Positions 9,356 to 22,200 of a stretch of DNA of 42,955 nucleotides are shown piece after piece (position 1 is the first letter of the stretch; each line of letters opens with the position of its first letter). The notes beneath the pieces are model-generated. The model made no database searches. It was not told the origin of the DNA and was given only the letters and a program-made list of their open reading frames with translations. Origin of the DNA: Streptomyces sp. CNH099 (lineage in GTDB: Bacteria; Actinomycetota; Actinomycetes; Streptomycetales; Streptomycetaceae); the NCBI GenBank assembly GCA_000514715.1, contig AZWL01000030.1:1-42955 (forward strand), in the 5' to 3' direction. Both the position numbers and the translations under genes were made by a program.

Positions 9356-9845
9356 TTAAGGAACAAGCTGAGGAGATGTTCGAAGACGTCGACGGCGCCG
9401 GCGGCGTGGGTGGCACGGGTGCGGTCCTGGTTCCGGCGCCGGATGTACGCAAGGGTCGTCGCCGGGTCGGCGTGGTCGACGTACTCCTGGAGCTCCTCGA
9501 TCGGGGTGCCCTTGTCGTGCATGTGCGTAAGCCGGGAGGCCCGCAGGACGTGCGGGGTCAGATCGCGGCACCGCGTGCACGCGGCGAACGTGTGCCCCTC
9601 CTCGTCGACGGCCGGGCACGTGAGGACGCGGGCGCGGTGTCCGTGGCGGGTGAGGAGGCGGTCGACGTCGTGCCGGTCGAGCCGGTTGCCGTTCGCGTCG
9701 AGAAGTAGGGGGCCGGACGTGCGGTCGGCCAGGGCAACGTCGAACAGCTCGCAGAGCTGCACCGGCAGCGGCCACCGCCGCCCTGTGCCGCCCTTGCGCG
9801 TGAGGTCGAGGACGCTGGTGCGGCCGCCGAATACGCCTGCCCATA
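9356..9845 (-). pseudogene. tyrosine recombinase, C-terminal catalytic fragment (int copy 1)
   Basis: The minus strand encodes about 160 residues of a tyrosine recombinase catalytic domain: a TRKGG beta-hairpin with the catalytic Lys, HVLRASR giving the HxxR box, DHADPATT with the second His, and AYI with the likely nucleophile Tyr. The N-terminal DNA-binding domain and the first catalytic Arg are absent; upstream sequence in this frame is unrelated. An insert carrying Cys residues (TCPAVDEEGH, ACTRC) precedes the HxxR box, as in the second copy at 30.5-31.4 kb. Past about 9356 the frame runs on to 9205 without resemblance. Truncated and presumably inactive. Confidence 0.75.
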
Positions 9846-9883
9846 GTGACCACTGGGGCCGGGCGCTTCCGCTTGTGCGGCGC

Positions 9884-9981
9884 CTACTCCTGTTCGCGCC
9901 CGTTGCGGTGCCGGTGCCAGAGGAGCGCGAGGACCAGGCCGACGACGGCCTCCCCCCCCCGGCAAGGGGCAACAGGCCCAA
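9884..9981 (-). pseudogene. tiny membrane ORF interrupted at a nine-G run
   Basis: From a TTG at 9981, preceded by a GGAG about nine bases upstream, the minus strand reads MGLLPLAGG and then meets nine consecutive G (plus-strand C at 9952-9960). With nine G the frame continues as unrelated Arg/Ser-rich sequence. With seven or ten G it would continue EAVVGLVLALLWHRHRNGRE and stop at 9884, giving a credible one-helix membrane peptide of about 32 residues. The tract could be a decayed site, a miscounted homopolymer or a length-variable switch. It follows the 56-residue membrane ORF and may be the last gene of the unit headed by the giant gene. Confidence 0.4.
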
Positions 9982-10002
9982 ACGCGGCGCTCCGGAGTTG
10001 GC

Positions 10003-10173
10003 TTAGGCGAGGAGAGGAGCGACAACGGCACCGGTTGCCCATGCAGGCCAATAGGCGTACGGCCGGGGCGGAACGGTGCGGCGGTACACCATCAGGACCC
10101 CGACGAGCATCCCGGCCGCGAGCCACACGAGGGCGGTGCTGCCGGTGCCGACAGCGAGCACCGCGCACGCCAC
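10003..10173 (-). CDS. small hydrophobic protein, 56 aa
   Basis: From a GTG at 10173 the minus strand encodes two hydrophobic segments (ACAVLAVGTGSTALVWLAAG into GMLVGVLMVY, then WPAWATGAVVAPLLA) separated by a basic Pro-rich turn, ending in TAA. Small Spd-like membrane proteins are common next to transfer genes in Streptomyces plasmids, and this could be one. It lies 115 bases after the stop of the giant gene, in the same reading frame. No ATG, GTG or TTG occurs in frame between that stop and this GTG, so the start is the best available one. Identity is uncertain. Confidence 0.45.
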   Translation of the reverse strand: MACAVLAVGTGSTALVWLAAGMLVGVLMVYRRTVPPRPYAYWPAWATGAVVAPLLA

Positions 10174-10287
10174 GGCGCCGCCGAGAAGGCCGCCCGCGGT
10201 CCTGGGCGAGGTCTCGCGTCCTCCGGTGGTCTCCCTTAGGCCGTCGCCAGTAAGGGTGTCATGCGTGTACGACAGCGCGCCCGGCAG

Positions 10288-13200
10288 TCAGCGCTGGTTG
10301 GGCTTGCGGTTCAGTGGTCGCTTGGCGCCCTCACGGCGGAGGTGTCCAGCCTGCTCGGCGCCACCGGGCGCAGCCTTCTTCCCTCGCTTGGCGGTGGTAC
10401 CGGACCGGCTGCGGGCGGCAGCGGTGGAGACGCCGCGTCGGTTGGCGGTGCCGGGCATCGGCCGCCTCAGGGCCGCTCCCAGCTGGCGCATCTCGGGGAT
10501 GTCTACCGTGCTCTCCGCGCCGCTGGTGGGCGGAGGCTGCGTGTCACCGCTTCCGTGCCGGGGACCGCGGTACTCAAGCGCCGCTTCTCCAAGCCGCAGC
10601 AGGGCCTCTGCAGTCGGCAGTTCCCCCCGTCCGTCCGTACCACGGTCGCCGGCGCGGCGCAGCCGGTCCGCGCCCGCCTGCGCCCACTCGGCGACCTTCT
10701 CGCACACGTAGATCGAGAGCTTGCGGAAGAACTCGCCTACCCGGCTGTCAGCCATCAGCCGGCCGATGTGCTCGCCCGCCCGCTCCCTGATGACCCGCAT
10801 CAGGTGGCCGAACGCGCCCCGGACACTCTGGATGCGCTGCCACTCCGGCAGGTCCTGAAGCTCAGGGCCATGCTCGTCGGCCGCCTGCAGCGCTTTGTTC
10901 ACCTCGCCCGCTGCCTGCTGTGCGTCGCGGTCCTTCTCCGCTGTCTCCAGTTCGGCGGGCGCCGGCGTGGCTGCAGGCACAGGCTCGGGCTCCGGGTGGT
11001 CCGTGGCTGCCGACGCCGGAGGGGGTGTCCCCTCGGGAACGGGCGGCTTGGGCACCGGGCTCAGCTCGGCGACGGCCTCGTCGAGCAGCGACTCCAGCCG
11101 TTGCAGCTCGTCCTGCACCTCGTCGAACAGGTCCGCGCCCGTGCCCTTGTCGGGAACATGTTCGTCCCACGCCTCCTGGACGGCCGCGAAGCCGCCGACG
11201 ACGTCGACCGGGCGGTCTCGGGCAGGAGCCGTGGGGGCGATTGTCACGCGTCCGGGGACGTCAGGATGACCGGTATAGTCATCCCGCACCCGTTCTGCAT
11301 CGGCCTTGTCGTGGGCGACGGCAAGCTCGACAGGCCCGTCGCTGGTCCAAGAAAAGATGCTCCACCCGGTGGACTCCTCATCGGGGGCCTGTCCCGTTTC
11401 GGAGGGCTCTCCCGGGCTGGTCCACAGTGGCAGTTCCCCGATGGGCCCATCCGTGACGGCCAGCGCGGTCTCCGTCTGCGCAGGCGATGCCTCGCCCGCG
11501 CCGGTGGCCTCTGGGCTCGCGGGTGCTGCGTGACGGGCGGGTGTGGCCATCTCTGGGGCCTCCAGTGCGTCGGGGCTCGGGACGTGCTGATCAGTCGACG
11601 TCACGCTGGCGGCCTGTTCCGGACCGGGCGCGTCGGCGGCTGCGCGAAGTGCGAGCAGCTGCTCGTACGCGCGCGGCGTGGCCTGGGCGAGCACATGCTC
11701 GCGGCGTGCGCCCTTGGGCCCGAGATAGGTCCACGCCAGACCTTCGGAACCACCGCCGGACAGCACCAGATCGTCGGCGGCCTGTGCAAACAGCGGCTCA
11801 AACTCTCCCAGGTCGGCGGCGGTGTGGGCCACATGGATCAGGCCGTCGTGCTCGGCGGCGGTGTCCACCAGCCAGGCGGTGACGTCGTCCACAGTGGGCG
11901 CCATGCCGTCGCGCAAGGTGTCACGAACCGCGACGACGAGGCCCGTGCGTACGTCGGCGGTGTTCCAGGCCGGGGCCAGCGGTCCGTTGGGCAGATGCGC
12001 GGCGAGCCAAGTCTCCGTCTCCTGGTCCGACACCAGTTGCTCCGCGCGCTGGGACGGGCGGACCAGCATGGGCAGGTCCACTATGACCGGCATGTTCAGC
12101 TCCGGCAGGTCGGCGACGCTGCCGCCGGGCAGGACGAGCCTGTGCGAGGCGTTTTCGGTGTGGACCCTTGCGACCAATTGGTCGTGCTCGCCTTCCTCCA
12201 GCATGAGGGAGACGACGGGCCCGCGCACCGGCACCGGCGCGGGAGCTGGCTCGGGTTCCGAGGCGGGCTCCGGCTCCGGGATCTGCTGTGCGCTGTCGCC
12301 GCGGCCGGGCCCGGGCACCACAACGGGCACCGCCGCGGCCTGCTGCTCCCGGGCTGCCGCGCGTTCGGCCGCGGCCACGTCGAGGGTCGCCTGGAGGCGG
12401 TCGTGCAGGCGCGTGGTGTCGTATAGCAGGTTCAGCAGCGGGAACACCAGGTACCTTCGCTCATCGAGGGCGGGGTTCGCTGGCAGGGCGGCACCCCAGG
12501 CGTTGACCGCTTGCTGGACCGCGGTGAGGTTCGCGGCCATCCGCCGAGAGCCGTGGTTGTCCAGCTCGGCGGCGCCCAGTTCCTCCAACCGGCCGCGCAG
12601 GGACCGGAATTCGGCGCTGTGCGTGTGGTTCCCGTTCGTCCGCGTGGCTGCCGCGGTGATGCGGTCGATGTGCTGCTCTGCAGCGGAGCGCAGTTCGACG
12701 CGCAGCACGTCCGGCGCCGAAAGTCGACCGCTGGCGGCGGCCGCGGCCGGTGGTGGGCCGTAGGGCTCGCCGGTGAGCGCTGCGAACATCACTGCGCCTT
12801 GGTGCGCCGCTTCCTGCGGCGAGCCGTTCAGCTCCGTGACGTCGGTGGGCCTGCCGTCGACTGTCATCCTCGCGATCCAGCGCCCGGAGGGGGACAGGCG
12901 GACGGCGGCGATGGTGGTCTCGCCGTACCGCAGCTCGCCCTCGCGGGGGCCCTCGCCTTCCACGCTGGTCAGCCGGAGCTGATAGCGGGCATCGGCGGGG
13001 AGCGGGAACGTCTCGGTGAAGCTCCGGGGTGCGGGCGGATCTTCGATGTCCACGGCGGGCTCGGCCATCTCCTGCTCCCGTACAGGGGCTTCCGCAGGGA
13101 GGTCTTCCACCGGTGGGGTGACGGCCGGGACCTCCGTCGCGACGGAGTTGGGTTCCGGCTCTTCTGCCGCTGCCTTTTCCTGATCTTGCTGTTCGGAGTC

Positions 13201-16200
13201 CTGGTCCGCGCGGTCGGGCGTGGGCACGTCGCCCGACGCGGCGAGCGCTTCTTCGACCTCGGCCAGCGGGTCGGTGGACGGCGGGGACGCAGGTGCCGCC
13301 GACGCGGGATCCGGGGCCGCGGTGGGCTCCACCGGGATCTCGTTGGGTGCCTGCTGTGTCGCCGGGGGAGCCGGCGGGGGTACCTCTACGGCGTTTGGGC
13401 CGGGTTCTGGTGCCGAATCGCCGTCCGCGGCTGTGTCCGTGCTGGTGCTCGTCGGGGTGTCGGCAGCGGCTGCGGACTCCGTCTGCGTGATCGCGATCTG
13501 TGGATCGGCGCTTTGCTCCGCGGGGTTCGTGGTGAGGGCTGCCGCCTCCGCCTCGAAGGAGGCGACCGTCGCCCGCGAGCGGGCAGCGAGGAGTGCCGCG
13601 GCCTCCCCGACTTCCTGCAACGGGACGCGCAGGTCCTCGTCGACGGTCGGCACCAGGGCACTGCTCCAGGCCGCGAGGGTGTGGACCTGGCGTACGAGGT
13701 CGTCCGGCGAGCCGGCTGGGCCGTCGCGCAGCATCTGCTCAGCGTCCCGGTATGCCGCGGACAGCTGTGCAACGGGGTTGGTCGGATCGCCGTTGCCGTC
13801 AGGGCGCTGTTGCCGGTCCGCCTCGTAGTAGCGCTGGACGGTGGGCAGAGCGTCCCACTGCGCGAACGCCGTGTTCACCCGGTCGATGTCTGCCTGCGCT
13901 TCGGCGTCGGTGCTGTACGGCTCCGCAGCATCGAACGGTGGCAAGTCCACGTCCAGGAGCACCACATCCAGGGTCGGCAGAGCCGTCTCGTCCTGCACGG
14001 GGGGCTCATCGTGCGTAACAACGGGAGTGGGGTCGGCATCAGCGGCCCCGAGGCGCGGGAGCTGCTCGTCCTCAGCGACCGCGGAGTCCGCCGACGGCGC
14101 ATACTCGGCAGGTCCTGATGCTCCGGCGGCAGGGGCGTCGTCAACCAGCCCCGGATCCTTGTTCCCGTCCGACAACTCGGATGAGAGTTGGGCTGGTCTT
14201 TGCGGTGTAGCGGCGAACAGGTCCAGTTGCTCCGCCGAGAAGGCTGATGCGCTTGGCGCCTGCGCTGTCTCTGCAGGGCCGGCGTCGGGAGAAGCCTCCG
14301 CAGGCAGGCCGAGGTAAGCCCGCCGCTCCTGGTCTGACATTCGCGGCTCATCGGGGGCACGGAAGGGCTGTTCCTGCCATGGCAGATCATGGTGTGGCCC
14401 AAGGTCGGGCGGCTGAATCACCGTCTTGTTATCGCCGGTCGAGGCGCTCTCGATGTGAATGCCGTCGTTCTCGATCGAAGTGACCTTCACCCAGAAACCG
14501 TCCGATTCAGGGAAGTACAAGTGCCGGGCACGGACCCAGTCGCCCACCACCGGCCGCCAACCCGCACCGCCGGGGTAGAGGATCTCGTCTACCGCGTCAT
14601 TGAATCGACGCAAGGCGGCTTTCGACTCCCCGAAGTCGCGGTAGCGATACTCCCGGTGCCGAGCAACGCTGGCGTGAGTCCGTGCCGCAGTGAGGTGGCG
14701 GTCGCCCTGGGCTAGCCGACCGGTCTCATAACGACTCCGCGCCCGCTCCCACGCCTCCCGCGCCCGGATCAGGTCGGCATTGGGGCGGCTATCAAGGCGA
14801 CCGCGGATGGTCTCCGCCTCCGAGAGCGCCGCTTCGGCCGCGGCAAGCGGTCCCGGATCTGGCAAGGCCCGCCGCGGCGCTGCACGGCGCGCTTCTTCCA
14901 CGGCTACGGCGTCCTCGGGCGCCGCGCCGGCATCCGATGAGAGCGCCGAGGCCGGCACCGCGGTGTCCGGCGACGTGCTCGCACGGCCCGGGTCCAAGGG
15001 AGCTGAGAACTCCTCCTCGCCCAAGCCCCGCTCCTCCGGCTCCGGGGGTTCCTGGGGGGCCGCCGCCGGTTCGCGCCGGTCGGTGAACGACACGGGAGCG
15101 ATCGTCTCGCCCTCGATGAGCGCCGACTGAAGCTGCGCCCCTCGCCCGTCGTCGGTCATCACCGACTGGGCAAGCGGTTCAGCAGCAGGAACGACCCCGC
15201 TGCCCGTGGCCGTCTCGGGCTCCGCCGGGCCCTCTACCGGGTCCTGTGCCGGATCGTCGAACAACCCGAGCCGTTCCGTCTCGCCCGTGCCCTGGGAGGC
15301 CACGTCTTCCCCTTCCGAGGTGCGTTCGACTGGCTGGTCCTGTGCCCCCTGTTCCTCGGGAGCGGGCAGGGTGGGCTCGTCAGGGGTGCTCGGGCTCGCC
15401 GCCGCCGCGGCGGCCGCCCGCTCGGTCAGGTAGGCGACATCCGCGTGCAGCCGCTGGGCCTGGACGTCCAGGTGCTGACGCAGCCGGTGCAGCGGCAGAC
15501 CGACGTAGCTGTTGAGCATCTCGTCGTCGCTGGCCGCGAACAGTGCGGCTGCGGCAGCGTCGGCGGCCTCCATCGCCGCGGCGTTGGCCCGGTAGGCGTC
15601 CACGCCCTTCGGGGCCGCGTCGATCGCCCCGATCGCGCTGCTGAGCGCCTGGACCTCGGTCTGCGGGCCGGTGCCGTCCAGCCAGACGCGGGCGGTGACC
15701 TCCGTGACCGCGGCGTGCAGTTCGAAGGTCCGCTGAGTCTCCAGCGCGACCTGGTTGCGGCTGTTGTGGCGGCCGAAGACCTTGGCGACGTCCTGCGGTG
15801 TCCGCCGCTCGCGGGGCACGACCAGGACCTCATCCGTGAAGTCCAGGGCGAAGGTGTTGGGGGAGCCCCTGGCCACGTCGCGGGTCGAGAACCCCATGAC
15901 GCTGCCCCGGCGATTGCTGCCGAACCGCAGCTCGGTGACCACCTCACCCCGAGTGCCGCCCTCGGCGATGAGATCGCCCAGGCGGATCTGTGCCACCGCG
16001 CGGATCTCCGGTCGCAGGTCGTCACGGTGTTCGGCTGGGATGAGCTGCGCCCGCGCGGGCAATTGCCGGATGTGGACGCTCTCCGGGGCGCTAATTTCCC
16101 TCCCGAACTGGTCGACGATCACGGCGTCGAGCAGCGTGGTGTTCGGGCGGTAGTCGCGGTCCCCGGGGTAGACCGTGCCGGTGACGGTGGCCGCTTCCGG

Positions 16201-19200
16201 CACGGGCAGCCCCCAGGCCTCCCCATCCCACTCGATGCTCCTGCCGCTCACGACGATCGTGATCCGGTTGCCGCCCTGGAGCGCCTCGCAGTCGACGTCG
16301 TGCGGGTCCTGCGATGCCGCGAGACTCGCTGTCTCCGGTGCGGCGGGGCCCTCCGGCTGCTGCTCGACATCGGCCGGCGGGGCCCCCGAGGCGGCGGCCA
16401 CGGATTCGGTGACCACGCGGGTCCCCCAGATCTGGTGGGCGCGGGCGAGTCTGTTGGCCTCGGACCTTTCCACGTCGAAGGTGGACACGACGTGCTCGAA
16501 GCACAGAGGGTCGCTGTCGCCGACGCGGTAGAGCGGCTGAGGCTCGGCGTCACCCATGTGCAGGTCGTATCGCCCGCACAGTCCGTCGGCCGCCGAGGCG
16601 AAGTCGTAGTCACGGCCGTGCGCACGGAGAGGCTCGGCAGCGTCGTCGCGGGCCTCCCGGACCACACGCTCGCAGATTTCGACCGCCCCACCCCGGCTTT
16701 CCGCGCTGCCGAAGGTCCGGACCTCTTCGCCGTCGATCTCGATACGAGGAGTGAAGATCTGGACGCCGCTGGAGGCGTGGCGCGTCACCCCGACCGCGAA
16801 CGGCACGCCGTCCGCGCGAACGTCGAAAACCAGTTCCGACCCGCGCGGCGTGATCTCGCCGACCGTCACCGGGATCGGCTCGCGCACCACGGTCAGGCCC
16901 TTTCCCGGCACGTAGTCGGCGTACGACGTGAGGGGCCCGGAGGGGACAGAGTCCACGGGGGACAGGTCTTCGAACGGAACCTGTTCCACGGGCCCGTCGG
17001 CGGGCCGCAGGTCCACAGCGGCGCCGTTGAGGGCGTAGGTGTAGCCGGTGGCCTTCTTCCCGCTCCGGCTGAGGACGTGGTACTCGCCGGTGACGCCGGT
17101 CCGGTCGGTGCTGACGTACCAGGTGCCCACACCCGGGCCGGGCGACATCACCTGTCCGGTCACCTGCTGGCCGTTCGGCCCGTCCCGCCAGGTCACCCAC
17201 GAGCCGATGCCGTACTCCGCAGGGAGCAGACCCGGGGCGTTCTCCTGCCGAGACAGGCGCAGGGAGGGCAGCGGTCGCCACGGCTCCAGGCCGTTGGCTG
17301 TCTTGTAGGTCTGGCGCCACCGGTCCAGCTGGTCCGCCTGTTCCGCGGGCGTCTGGGCTGTCTGTACGTTCTTGGTTTCGACGACGGCAGCGAACTCGCT
17401 GCGACGCCGCTGGTAGCCGTCCACGGCCGCTGGGTGGAGCCCGGCGTCGGCAGGGACCACGAGCAGGGTGAACGTCAGCCGCCCGTCGGTACTGGTCAGG
17501 CGCTCTCGCCCGTCGTTCCTCGCGGCTGCGGCTGCGCCGTCAGTGTCCTGCCCGCCAGCGACCGTCCCGGGCTGGACCTCTTCCACGGTCATCTGCCCGT
17601 CCGGCATGCCAGCGGACTCGTTGGTCTCCGCTTCGGGGTCGGGTTCGTTCTGCGGCCCCGGGGCCGAGGTGCGTTCGGGCTGCGTGAGGCCGAACTCGTC
17701 GTACAGGTCCGCCGTCCCGTACCCGTCGCCGGACAGCTCGGTGGCCTCAGTCACCGGTTCTTCGGAGCCGTCGCCGCCCGGCTCCGCCGCCGGGGCCCGG
17801 CCCGCAGTGTGCTCGCCGGCGGGCTCGTCGGCCGCGGCATCGTCAGCCCGATCCTCGGGTGCAGGGGCGGGCTCGTCCGCAGGGATCAGGGCGCCCAGCC
17901 CGGCCTCCCGGTTCTGCTGGACGATGATCCTTTGCTGCTCCCGCCACTGCTCGAAGGCTTCGTCGGTGTCGTTGTCCTCCGTCCAGGTGTTGACGAGCAT
18001 CACGGGCTCGGGGGCGGGGGTTTCCGCGTCAAATGCGGCAAGCCGCGCGGCCGCCACGTCTACGTTGGTCTGGTGAGGCGCCCGTTCTTCCGCGTTCTCC
18101 TGGAGGGCCTTCTTGCGACTGTTCTCGGTGGGGTACTTCTTCGGGTCGAGCATGGACTCGGTCAGCTCGGGGATCTTGTCCCGCTCGGTGATCGCGCCGA
18201 CGATCCCGTCGAGCAGCTCGACCCGGCGCCGTGCGTGCTCGATGGCGGGCCCGTAGTTCACCGCTTCCTGCTGGGCCGTCAGTACCGCCACTTCCTTCTC
18301 CAGGCCGGGAAGGCGCTCACGGTCCGTCAGTTGGTGGTCCTCAGCCTTTTCGAGGGCGGTGGCCAGGCGGCCCAGCATGGTGGCGCCGATGTTGCCCTTG
18401 ACCAGGTCCTCCACGGAGCACCGCGATTCGCTGTGTCGCAGCTCGGGGAACCCGATGTACGCGCAGACCTCTCCGCTGCCGTGGGCGACCTCCGGCTGGA
18501 CGGCGAAGTCGAGGCCGCCGAAGGTGCCCAGCTTCTTCCACGGGCCGCGGCCCTCGCGCTGGTGGGCCCGCACGGCCTCGGTGACGACCTGGCGCAGAAC
18601 CGGGGCGGCCTCGCCGAACTTCTCGAACTCGCGGCCGCCGATACGGATGCGGAAGGCGTCGCCGCGGATCGTCTCGGTGATCTTCGGCAGGGCCTTCTCG
18701 CGCGCCGCGATGGCCTTCCGGGTACTGCCGAGTTCGCCCTCCTTGGTGCCCAGCAGCTCCATCTGGCGGACGCGGTCAGCGGCCGCGTTGCGGCGGTCGG
18801 ATTCGAGGCCCGCAAGGTGGCCCTGGGCCTCCATGAACCGCTTCATGTAGGGGTTGCCGCCGATCTCGGCGGCCATCGTGGCGTAGTCCCACTCGTTCTC
18901 GCCGATCTCCTCGACGGAGTCGTTGTCGTCGTCGCCCTCACCTGGCGGGCGCTGGACATCACGCAGACCCTCCGCCTTGGAGGTGAGCAGGCCGACGTTC
19001 CAGGCGTCCATGCTGCCTTTGGTGGCCAGCATGTAGATGGGCACTTCCTCGTGCTGGTTGCCCGGCCGCAGCACGCGGAAGTTGCGCTGCATCAGCATGG
19101 CCGGGGTCCAGTCCTGATCCAGGTGCATCAGGGCGTAGGCCCGGTTCTGCCCGTTGAAGCCCGTGCCGAGGACTTCGCTGGAGCCCATGAGGACCGCGAT

Positions 19201-22200
19201 GCCGCCGTTGTTGGCGGCGTCCGTCATCGCTGCTTTGCGTTCCGGAGTCTTGTGGTCCTGCGCGAACTGGACCAAGTCCCGGGGAACGCCACGAGCCTCC
19301 AGCAGGTCGCGCAGCTCGGCGTACAGGTTGAAATCTCCCTTGTTCTGCCCTCCGGGGGTGCCGGAGTTGCAGAAGACGAAGAAGAGCCCGCCGGGGACCG
19401 GGTGCGGGGTGTCGTCGCGGCTGGAGACGGCATAGATGTGGTCCTTGTGGGCGTGGTAGCCAGCCGCGATGATGTCAGCCGCCGTCGTCAGCTTGTTGCC
19501 TGCGGGCGCGTTGGCGTCCACCAGACGCGGATCGAGGGCGACCGCGCGTCCTTCCTGGGTGACGGCGAGCATGTTGTCCTCGTCACGGGTGACGTCCCCG
19601 GCGTGGATCGCCTGCCCCCGCACGACCAGCGACTGAAGCCGGGTGCGCTGATCGGCGGTCGGCTCCACCAGCACCAGCTTGGGGGCGCCGCCGGCGACCT
19701 GGGGCCGCTCGATGCCGACATCGTCACCGGTCTTGGTGTCGGTGGCCAGCCCCCACATCGTCTTCATCGTGGACTTCGACACGAACCGGGAGAACCGCTC
19801 CACGGCCACCAGGCCGCTGCCGTCCGGCGCCTGCTCGATGCGCTGGACCTTCTGCCCGAAGGTCTCCGACCACAGGTCCGGGCCGTGGACCCCAAACTGG
19901 TCCAGCAGCCACGGCGTCCCCAGTTCGAGGCATGCGTACTGCTCGAAGATGGAGTTCTCCATCGGCGTGCCGGTGCCGAGGGTCACGGTGGGGCGGCCGT
20001 CGTCGGCTTCCGCCACCTGGTGGTGCCAGTTGAGCTTCTGGTGCAGGTCGACCGCGCGGACGCTCGCGGTCTCGCCGCCGGCCTCCTTCGAGCGGAAGCC
20101 GACGGCGGTGAACCGGTGTGCCTCGTCGATGCAGGCGTAGTCGAACCCCAGGTCGTCCCAGTACACCTCTCCCGGGGTGCGCATCGGGGCGTCGTTGCGG
20201 CGGATGCGGGACTCCACCGTGGCCAGGCGCTGTTCCAGCTTCATCAGCGCGAAGGCGTTGTGCGGGATGCCGCGCTCGCGCTCCAGCTGTTCCTTGAGCG
20301 ACTCGATCTCGCGGAAGAGGTACAACTCCTGCTGTTCGGGGCTCATCCGGATCGACCCGAACGCGCCCTCGGTGAAGATGACCAGGTCCGGGCTGTTGGC
20401 GCGCAGCCACTCCAGGACCGGGCGCCGGTTGCCGTCGGCGAGGTCGTCGGAGGTGATCAGGTGGATGTCGGCGTTGGGGTAGAGCAGCTTGGCCTCATCG
20501 AGCCACTGCTTGCCCAGGCCGGGCTGGACGACCGCGAACGGCTTGCCGATCTGCCCGGATGCCTTGAGGGCCTGCGAGCCCATGACCATCGTGGTGGTCT
20601 TCCCCAGGCCCATCTCGTGCGCCAGGATCACGCCCCGCTCGAACTGCATCCGCGCAGCTCCCGAGAGCTGCCACGGGTGCGGAGTCCGCTCGGTGGTGAA
20701 GCCCTCCAGGGTCGGGGCGAGGCTGTCGTAGCTGCGGACGACATGCCCGTTCATCTGCCGGTTGTAGGCGTCGGTCAGCAGGGTGACCCGCTGGGTGCTC
20801 GCGGTGCAGAACTCCTCGAACGCGGAGCGCATCGCGTCGGCCTTGTACCGCATGGCGCGGGTGGCGTCCTCGTCGACGCCGCCGCCGTCCAGACGGTTGA
20901 CGACCATCGACGCCTTGCCGAGGAGGGCCTTGGCGATGTGCACCGCCGAGCGCCGCTCGGTGCCCTTCAACGCGTTGATCGCGTCGGGCACCTTGCCCGC
21001 AGCCAGCGACCAGCCGTAGCGCTCGTTGTGGCTGACCTGGAGGGTCGGGTCGCTGAGGTACTCGCGCAAAAAGCCCTGCACCAGCGGCGCGGGAATCCAG
21101 TGGGCGCCGAGCTGGGCGGTGAACTGCCCCAGCCGCTTCGGGGGCGGCTGCACCGCTTCCAGGGCGGCGACGTTCACCGCGTACTTCGGATCGGTGGCGG
21201 CCGCCTCGCGGGCCCGCTCCAGCTTCTCCCGCACCGCCCCCGACAGGTACGCGCCGGCGTGCTCCAGCTTCTTGGCGACCGGGTTGTCGAAGACCTCGGT
21301 GCCCAGCCGTGCGCGGGCCTCGTCGGCGGTGGTGCCCAGCAGCGAGGCGATCAGCGGCAGATCCACGCGGCCGGTGGCGCCCATCACGGCCGTCAGCGCC
21401 GTCTTCGGGTCGTCGGTGGGCTCCAGGTCGCCGCGCCGGGCGCCCGGCCGCCGGGTCAGGACCTCGGAGGGCACCGCCCGGTCGTTCGCCCGGTCCCAGT
21501 GCTCCAGGCCCAGGACGACCGCGGCGTGCGGGTCCTGGCGGAACCAGCCCCAGCCGGTGGGGAGCCGGTCCTCGCCGTCGAGTTCGACGCCGGCGGCGCG
21601 GGCGGCGGCCACCGCTTCCTCGCCAGGCAGCGCCAGCCGGGTCTGCCGGGGGCGGGAGAGCGGTCCGTGCTTGGCGGTGTAGACGGCGTGCAGCCGGGCG
21701 AGCTGGCCGCGGACCTCACGCGCGCGGTCCGGGTCCTGGCCGGTGCGGTCCAGCTCCTGCAGTTCGCCGGCGACGTCGCGCAGCGACAGCAGCATCCGTA
21801 GCTGCTCGGTGCCCGAGACGCCGTCCGCCGTGATGACCCGGACCGGGTCCGCGCCGTTGACGTGCTGCCAGATCCGGACGTGGTCGTCGGTGTAGAGGCG
21901 GCCGGTGAAGTCGGTGGCGTGCTTGAGCCGGGCAGTCTGGAGGAGGAGAGGCTCACGGTCGGGCCCGTCCTCGTGCTGGACGTAGCCCAGGCCGTCGGCG
22001 ACCGCCGCGGCGGCGGTGGCCTCCATCCGCTCGCGCAGCAGCCGGGGCGCCTCTCCGGGGTCACCCTGCACGGTCACCCGCGGCCCGTACGGTCCCGTCT
22101 CGGTCGTCAGGCGGCCCAGCACGTGCTCGGGGTGCTCGGTGAAGTAGGCGTTCACGGTCACGGCGTTGCCGCCCAGCTCCCGCTCCGGCGCCTCGATCCA

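Noticed and set aside
10261..12426. Plus-strand open frame of about 720 codons
   Set aside because: Antisense to the C-terminal part of the giant gene; low-complexity product without domains.
15445..21801. Plus-strand open frame of about 2100 codons opposite the giant gene
   Set aside because: It is the complement of the methylase-helicase frame. It is rich in Arg/Gly/Leu/Val/Asp with no recognisable motif, and its openness follows from the high GC of the real gene on the other strand.
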